Positions 59,911 to 64,000 of a DNA stretch of 64,000 bases are shown in pieces. Under the pieces are notes generated by a model that was given only the letters and a program-made list of their open reading frames with translations, was not told where the DNA came from and did not search any database. Position 1 is the stretch's first letter, and every line of letters begins with the position of its first letter. Source of the stretch: Vitellaria paradoxa (lineage: Eukaryota; Streptophyta; Magnoliopsida; Ericales; Sapotaceae); NCBI GenBank assembly GCA_019916065.1, contig CM034233.1:17568436-17632435 (forward strand), written 5' to 3'. The position numbers and the translations under genes are program-made.

Positions 59911-59976
59911 GAAGAGGGAGAGAGGAGTGTATACACTTGGAGGAGAGCACAGAGAGAGTGTGGAGGTGAGGGCCAT
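50115..59976 (-). CDS. EMB2004: Leucine-rich repeat (RNI-like) protein, EMB2004 family
   Basis: Eighteen exons on the minus strand: 59976-59935, 59807-59510, 58181-57939, 57802-57744, 57371-57234, 55598-55524, 55393-55310, 55198-55137, 54939-54870, 52776-52701, 52594-52464, 51334-51275, 51165-51091, 51002-50898, 50825-50730, 50626-50546, 50460-50359 and 50183-50115. Phases close throughout, giving 621 residues. The N-terminus (MALTSTLSLCSPPS, then Arg/Ser-rich) looks like a plastid transit peptide, followed by a hydrophobic segment near 100-113 (ASFIVPAAIFVAITF). From about residue 200 there are about 12-13 LRRs of 26-30 residues of ribonuclease-inhibitor type, such as LKTLNLSGNPIGDEGAK and LDLAFNEIRDEGA. 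Most exons encode about one repeat in phase 0. The likely Arabidopsis counterpart, At1g10510, is required for embryo development. Its biochemical role is unknown. Exon 1 is placed by phase and is less certain. Confidence 0.9.
50328..50357. repeat. (GA)n microsatellite touching the exon 17 donor
   Basis: On the minus strand exon 17 ends CAG and the intron starts GTCTCTCTCTCTC, so the repeat begins inside the 5' splice site itself. Confidence 0.9.
51578..51706. mobile_element. 129-bp near-perfect hairpin MITE in EMB2004 intron 11
   Basis: The arms of about 55 bp begin GGGCTTCATTTGTTTCAATG on the left and, on the minus strand, GGCTCCATTTGTTTCAATGT on the right. They continue through AACACTTTTATTCCTAAAA with only a few mismatches, around a loop of about 18 nt. 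The flanks are TTA and TAA, reminiscent of Tourist-type insertions. A transcript of either strand would fold into a long stem. Confidence 0.85.
53440..54090 (-). pseudogene. LINE (L1-type) ORF2 C-terminal fragment in EMB2004 intron 9
   Basis: Minus-strand frames near 53950-53870 give SKVAFFVWSLITGRI, then, after frame changes, a cysteine-bearing stretch and SIDHMF. Further on come LWSAMSFPKGLK and GCKAGEAAKKG, and then ERERNRRVF-like residues near 53500. This is the order of the zf-RVT region that ends plant L1-type reverse transcriptase proteins. Frames are broken and a 116-bp internal duplication is present, so it is dead. Confidence 0.75.
53602..53833. repeat. 116-bp tandem duplication inside the LINE fragment
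   Basis: TTTTGAGTCCTTTGGGAAAG occurs at 53602 and again at 53718. The two copies are nearly identical up to GACTCCTATTGA. Confidence 0.92.
55904..56022 (-). mobile_element. tRNA-derived SINE in EMB2004 intron 5
   Basis: The 119-bp body on the minus strand starts GTGAGGAGAGGGGATAGC. It carries a box A-like GATAGCTTATTGGTAAAG, then a box B-like GGTCAAGTTCC, and ends in a short A-run. It is flanked by CAACTAACACCTTTCT (55888-55903) and CAATTAACACCTTTCT (56023-56038), a 16-bp target duplication with one mismatch. The box A lacks one base against the tRNA consensus and no cloverleaf can be drawn, so this is a SINE rather than a tRNA gene. Confidence 0.85.
57677..57741. repeat. (TG)n(AG)n microsatellite touching the exon 4 donor
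   Basis: An uninterrupted TG run (57677-57705) is followed by an AG run (57706-57741). On the minus strand exon 4 ends CAG and the intron starts GTTCTCTCTCTC, so the repeat abuts the splice donor. Confidence 0.92.
58345..58685. mobile_element. MITE in EMB2004 intron 2
   Basis: The left end is AAGGTGGCATTTGGTTTGCA. The right end, on the minus strand, begins TTAGGTGTCATTAGATATAC. The interior has inverted TTTTCTGTTTT and AAAACAGAAAA-like words. The exact ends are uncertain. Confidence 0.5.
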
Positions 59977-61215
59977 CGATGGACAGGGAGAATAGGTGAG
60001 GTGGTTGAAGGCGAGGGGAATTTGAATTTACAAACGGACAGGTTGTTGCTATCGTTCGCCTACTGACAGGTGAAATATTGCCGCCCGTTGAGAGAAGAGT
60101 TGCAGAGAAGAGAGCAAGGAGAAAGATTGAACGGCGATTCTGCGTTCATCGAATTCTTCTCTGCAAGGCTATGGGTATGGCTTGCCTCCGTCTCAGAATA
60201 CAGTAATGGGCTTTCGGTTTTCGAATGGCTTGGGCTTCTTGGATTTAGGTTTTCACAAAGCCCGATCCAATTTCCAAGCAGATCCAACCCAACTTAAAAA
60301 AATGCGCATCTCTACGTAATAAAACTAAATAACTTCATATTGCCTTGACCCAATTAAAATAATATTCATTGCAATGTATAACATAATCAATTCAATAATG
60401 AATCCAACAATTTTGAACAAATAAAAAATCGAGTTGGGTTTTTGGGTTTGATGACAATCCAACTCATGGACACCTTTGGTTACAATTATAAAATTACTGA
60501 CAATTCCATTTGTCAGGTTCTTGATTCAAGGTAATCCGAATTATTCTGACATCAAGTTATTATATCAAAATAGGAACTTGTAGGATATATATATATATAT
60601 ATATATATATATTCGATATTAAAAATTTTAAATTATTATTAGAATTTCAAAAGTCAACAATTTATTATTACAGTGAATAATATACGATAACAAGTTGAAA
60701 GATAAAATAAATACGTAAAGTTATAAATTTACATGATTTGATAATGTGTTTATATTTATATATAGTAACAAAATTATATATATACTGTCGTACATAACAC
60801 ATCTTGTGACTTAGAACCATCATTAAATAAAATTCTTATACCTAAGAGGTTGGCCTTTCTTTTCTTCCAAAATATTACCTCACTGTTGGTTTTCCCCCTC
60901 CAATCAGAGATTTATATCTCCGTCTTTATTCATAAACATAGTGTGTCTCAATTTCGGTTCAGCACTTCTCAAAGATGGAACTTAGGTTCCAAGAATATGT
61001 TTATCTCTTGCAACATGGCTCCCATGTTTCTTTCTATTTCAAAATAGAGCAAAATATCATAAATGTTATACTCCTAATTTCATTACCCAATATAAATATT
61101 ATGAAAATTTGAGAACTAATTTAAATCAAAGCAACATTTATATTAAGTTTGCAGAGTATTTACACACGTCCCTAATTCTCATATAAGATAATAATAAATA
61201 ATCAAATGTTGCCAC
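59977..61215. other. 5' flank of EMB2004 and intergenic sequence
   Basis: The first 320 bp or so are less AT-rich and should hold the EMB2004 promoter and leader. No clear TATA box was found. An (AT)n run is at 60585-60612. No other gene was recognised. Confidence 0.45.
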
Positions 61216-61640
61216 TACTACAACAATATATAAACATCACAGTTTTTAGGCGTGATATTTCACTCTCTATCTTGGTCACAAAAGTGTGATTAATCCAGGT
61301 GAGATTGTAAGTCACCTCTCTTTATAACTCGTGTTTGAAAATTCACAATAATCACACACTGAAAGCGTGATCTTTTATGGTAAAAACTGATATGAAAAGA
61401 AATTTCGCGTGATCTTTTATAAGTTTTGATCTCATTTTATTTGAAAAACCGTGGTCAAATATAAACAAATAATCACACTTAAAAATGGGTTAACTTTTAA
61501 AATAATAAAAATTCACATGGCAACCTACTATCACACCATCACAGCACCTTGTGGCATTTTTGTTTACTGCTAATAATCGAACTTGAGTAATTTCTTTAAA
61601 AGTTAGTGTGATTGACTACTAATTTAAGCTATCATTTGCA
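61216..61640 (+). mobile_element. Possible CACTA transposon end
   Basis: The sequence CACTACTACAACAATATA at about 61216 resembles the conserved CACTA-type terminus. It is followed by subterminal words built on GTGATC, GTGTGATTA and their complements. No matching opposite terminus was found in the window, so this may be a fragment or chance. Confidence 0.35.
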
Positions 61641-62011
61641 TATATATTTTACTAATTCATATAAACAAAAAAGTAATAAAATTATATTATTTTTATTTAA
61701 CTATTTTAAGTTTTTTTACAATAATCTATTATCATTTTTGCTGATGAATTAGTAGCTAAAAGTAACACTTTAGATCAGGGAAAATGATAAAAAAAAATTT
61801 ACTTTTATTTAATTATTTTAACATTTTTGCAATAATTTGAAATTATAACCAAGATATAGAACCATATGAATATTTAATAAATAATTTATGAATATCTATC
61901 ATATTTAATTAAAAATGATTTTAAATATTTTTCTTATTTTTCATTAACCTTTGTATATAGCACATATTTAATCATGACTCACTATTTGTAATATATTTTT
62001 CTTTATTTTTG

Positions 62012-62566
62012 TCACTCCCCTAACTTAATAGTCCGGGACGGATGGTATGGAAATATGGGAACAAATTAAATTAAATAAAAACCTATTCTAAGGTAAAGTC
62101 ATAACATAATAACCATCATCAGAGCAACTAAACATGTCATTTATTCTCATATTAAAAGTAACATCCATCACAATAGATTCAACCTTACACTCCAGTGACT
62201 CAATCCAAGGCTTATATAGCCAAACAAATATCTTCAATAATGACCCACACTTCGAATCGCACAGATAAAGATACAATAATCCGAATATAAATAAAATATC
62301 ATAATAGGTCGATCCATCGGTTTCAACTTAGCCCAGTAGGTAGGATCATGCAAATGTACACGAGTAAACATAATTAAGCATATACCATAACTCACAACAA
62401 TATCAACTAAAATATAACATAACAATGCATGTGTAATGCAATGCAATGGCCAATGCGATTCTCTAATCTCCTTCTAGCCCTAACCTTATCTTTGGAATAG
62501 GTGACGCTTAGCCCAACACACGGAGTCACCAACCGTATCGTTTACACTCACAGTAAACATATATCT

Positions 62567-62600
<34 letters not shown>

Positions 62601-63840
62601 CAAGTGAGGAATCGTGTTACACCCCTATTGGTTTAAGACTCAGAGGAGCCGTGTTACACCCTACTAGTGTAAGACTTAGAGGAACCGTGTTACATCCCCT
62701 GACTCTTCTGCTAAGGAACCGTGTTACACCCCTAGTTAAGCGTCCACTTAACTCAAGCAGGGTCCGGCTACAGTTCGGACAAAATCTCATAATTTACATC
62801 CCAACTCTAAGTGACTAAGTTCTAGTCACATATATTAACTGAGGATCATCTGATATTTTTAAAATCTCATTTTATCCTTTTTCTCAAATCATGGATCCCA
62901 TCCATATATATAACCTGTGTCTCGGCACGTCACAACATAAATATGGTACTCTTGTCCAATCAATATTCTCAACATAAATCGGATGATGCCAACCCAGCTC
63001 CATGCATGTGATATGCTCAATCATACAAGAAAATATCATTTTAATATAAAAATATATTCTCATTTGGCTTCATGATGATTTGGGATTCATTTAATATTTT
63101 AAAATCAACTATGAATAGGTTTAGGTACAAAATAAGAGGTTTAAAACTAAAATGGAGCATTTTCGGGCATTCTGTCCCTTAGTGTCCCGACGCCAGCATC
63201 CAACACTCGGTTTCCAGGTTTGTTTTCATGAAACCCTAGCTTCAAAACAACCCTAAATCACTCATTCAAATCCCCAAACTCAACAATCAACCATGTATAA
63301 ACGTTTAAACACCTAAATAGTATGTTTTTACAACATTTGATTCAAGAATAATGTAAAAGAATACAAGATCTCAACATATATATGTGTATATATACACACA
63401 TTTATATATACATATATATATATATATCACAAATCCTCTAAAATCTCAACCAAATTAAGCATACAATATGTCAAAATCATCCCACCAACGTCTATAACAC
63501 AAATATAAGTCCCACCTACCTCAAATCTGAAAAGAAAAGAAGAAATAAGAAGATTCAAGTTGTGGTTCCTAAACTTCAAAAATCAATTTATCCAACCTCG
63601 AGCCAAATCATCAAAAATGGACGTCACTACAATATTCATGGCGTCGAATGCTACTCTGATCCGTTGGCCTTTCGTTTCGGATCGCATTTTCTCTCTCTTC
63701 TCCCAAGTCTTTATGAGCTAAGCAACCAAAAGAAAAAGAAAAAAAAAAAGGGAAAAGAAAAAGAAAGAAATGAAAAGGACCTGAGCTTTTAGCCCAATTG
63801 TCCAACCAATTACTAATTCAAATCACGCACGGCCTAAAAA
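62012..63840. repeat. Repeat block, possibly part of a non-coding LTR element
   Basis: It begins near TTGTCACTCCCCTAACTTAA, which resembles the TGTCAC(G/A)CCCC start of many plant LTRs. It has a (TA)n run at 62568-62596, then four spaced copies of CCGTGTTACACCCCTA-like words (about 62611, 62649, 62685 and 62718). Another TA-rich run is at 63380-63427. No coding domain was found and the right boundary is uncertain. Confidence 0.35.
62600..62750. repeat. Four copies of a GTGTTACACCCC unit, spacing 33-38 bp
   Basis: The word CGTGTTACA(C/T)CCC recurs, separated by TAAGACT(C/T)AGAGGA-like spacers. GTGTTACAC is itself a small palindrome. Confidence 0.8.
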
Positions 63841-64000
63841 AATAAAATAAATCAACTAAATCTTGAAATAATTATTTTATTAACCCAAAATAATACATAA
63901 ATAGCAAAAAATAAATATTGGGTATTATAATTCTGTATTATATCTTTAAAAGTAATTAGACCATGTTTAGATTAGTTTTAGAAAATTATTGTTCAAAACA

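Noticed and set aside
59469..59936. Alternative EMB2004 start running through the CT/TA microsatellite
   Set aside because: It has no ATG (only GTG) and would encode a Ser-Leu and Tyr-Ile repeat peptide. The spliced model from the ATG at 59976 joins in phase.

Overview
This is a stretch of nuclear genome from a flowering plant, most likely a eudicot. It is strongly AT-rich, its genes carry long introns with GT..AG borders, it is full of microsatellites and transposon debris, and every recognisable gene is a plant gene. The species cannot be told from the sequence alone.

Five protein genes can be built exon by exon. (1) Minus strand 4373-6973: PRIN2, a small chloroplast nucleoid protein. (2) Minus strand 9528-26516: DNA polymerase lambda in 14 exons, with one apparent frameshift in exon 6. 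(3) Plus strand 26965-34559: chloroplast DEAD-box RNA helicase RH22 in 8 exons, head to head with polymerase lambda across about 450 bp. (4) Minus strand 38378-39904: a complete two-exon UGT74-type glucosyltransferase. (5) Minus strand 50115-59976: an 18-exon plastid-type leucine-rich-repeat (RNI-like) protein of the EMB2004 family. From memory, PRIN2, polymerase lambda and EMB2004 have Arabidopsis counterparts that are close neighbours on chromosome 1 (At1g10522, At1g10520, At1g10510). The window therefore keeps an old gene cluster that now also holds RH22 and the UGT. Three of the five products (PRIN2, RH22, EMB2004) look plastid-targeted.

Most of the rest is mobile DNA, much of it inside introns. 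Intron 11 of polymerase lambda holds an antisense 5.26 kb Ty1/copia element (13842-19102). Its short LTRs have the unusual TG..CT ends, its 5-bp target duplication is perfect, and its gag-pol is dead. Intron 12 holds a hAT-like element (10584-11522) whose interior is a 336-bp alternating purine-pyrimidine tract. Other elements include a hAT-like element ending close to RH22 exon 6, a SINE with a near-perfect 16-bp target duplication, a near-perfect hairpin MITE, a LINE fragment in EMB2004 introns, a decayed second copia element (43.9-45.0 kb), a second hAT-like element (48.5-49.4 kb), and a 1.26 kb foldback with about 560-bp arms (46.8-48.0 kb).

The strangest structure is at 1034-2703. It is an inverted-repeat-bounded block made of six tandem units of about 146 bp, each able to form a 14-bp-stem hairpin, followed by an array of about twelve copies of just one arm of that hairpin. 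No CRISPR array, rRNA gene or genuine tRNA gene was seen.
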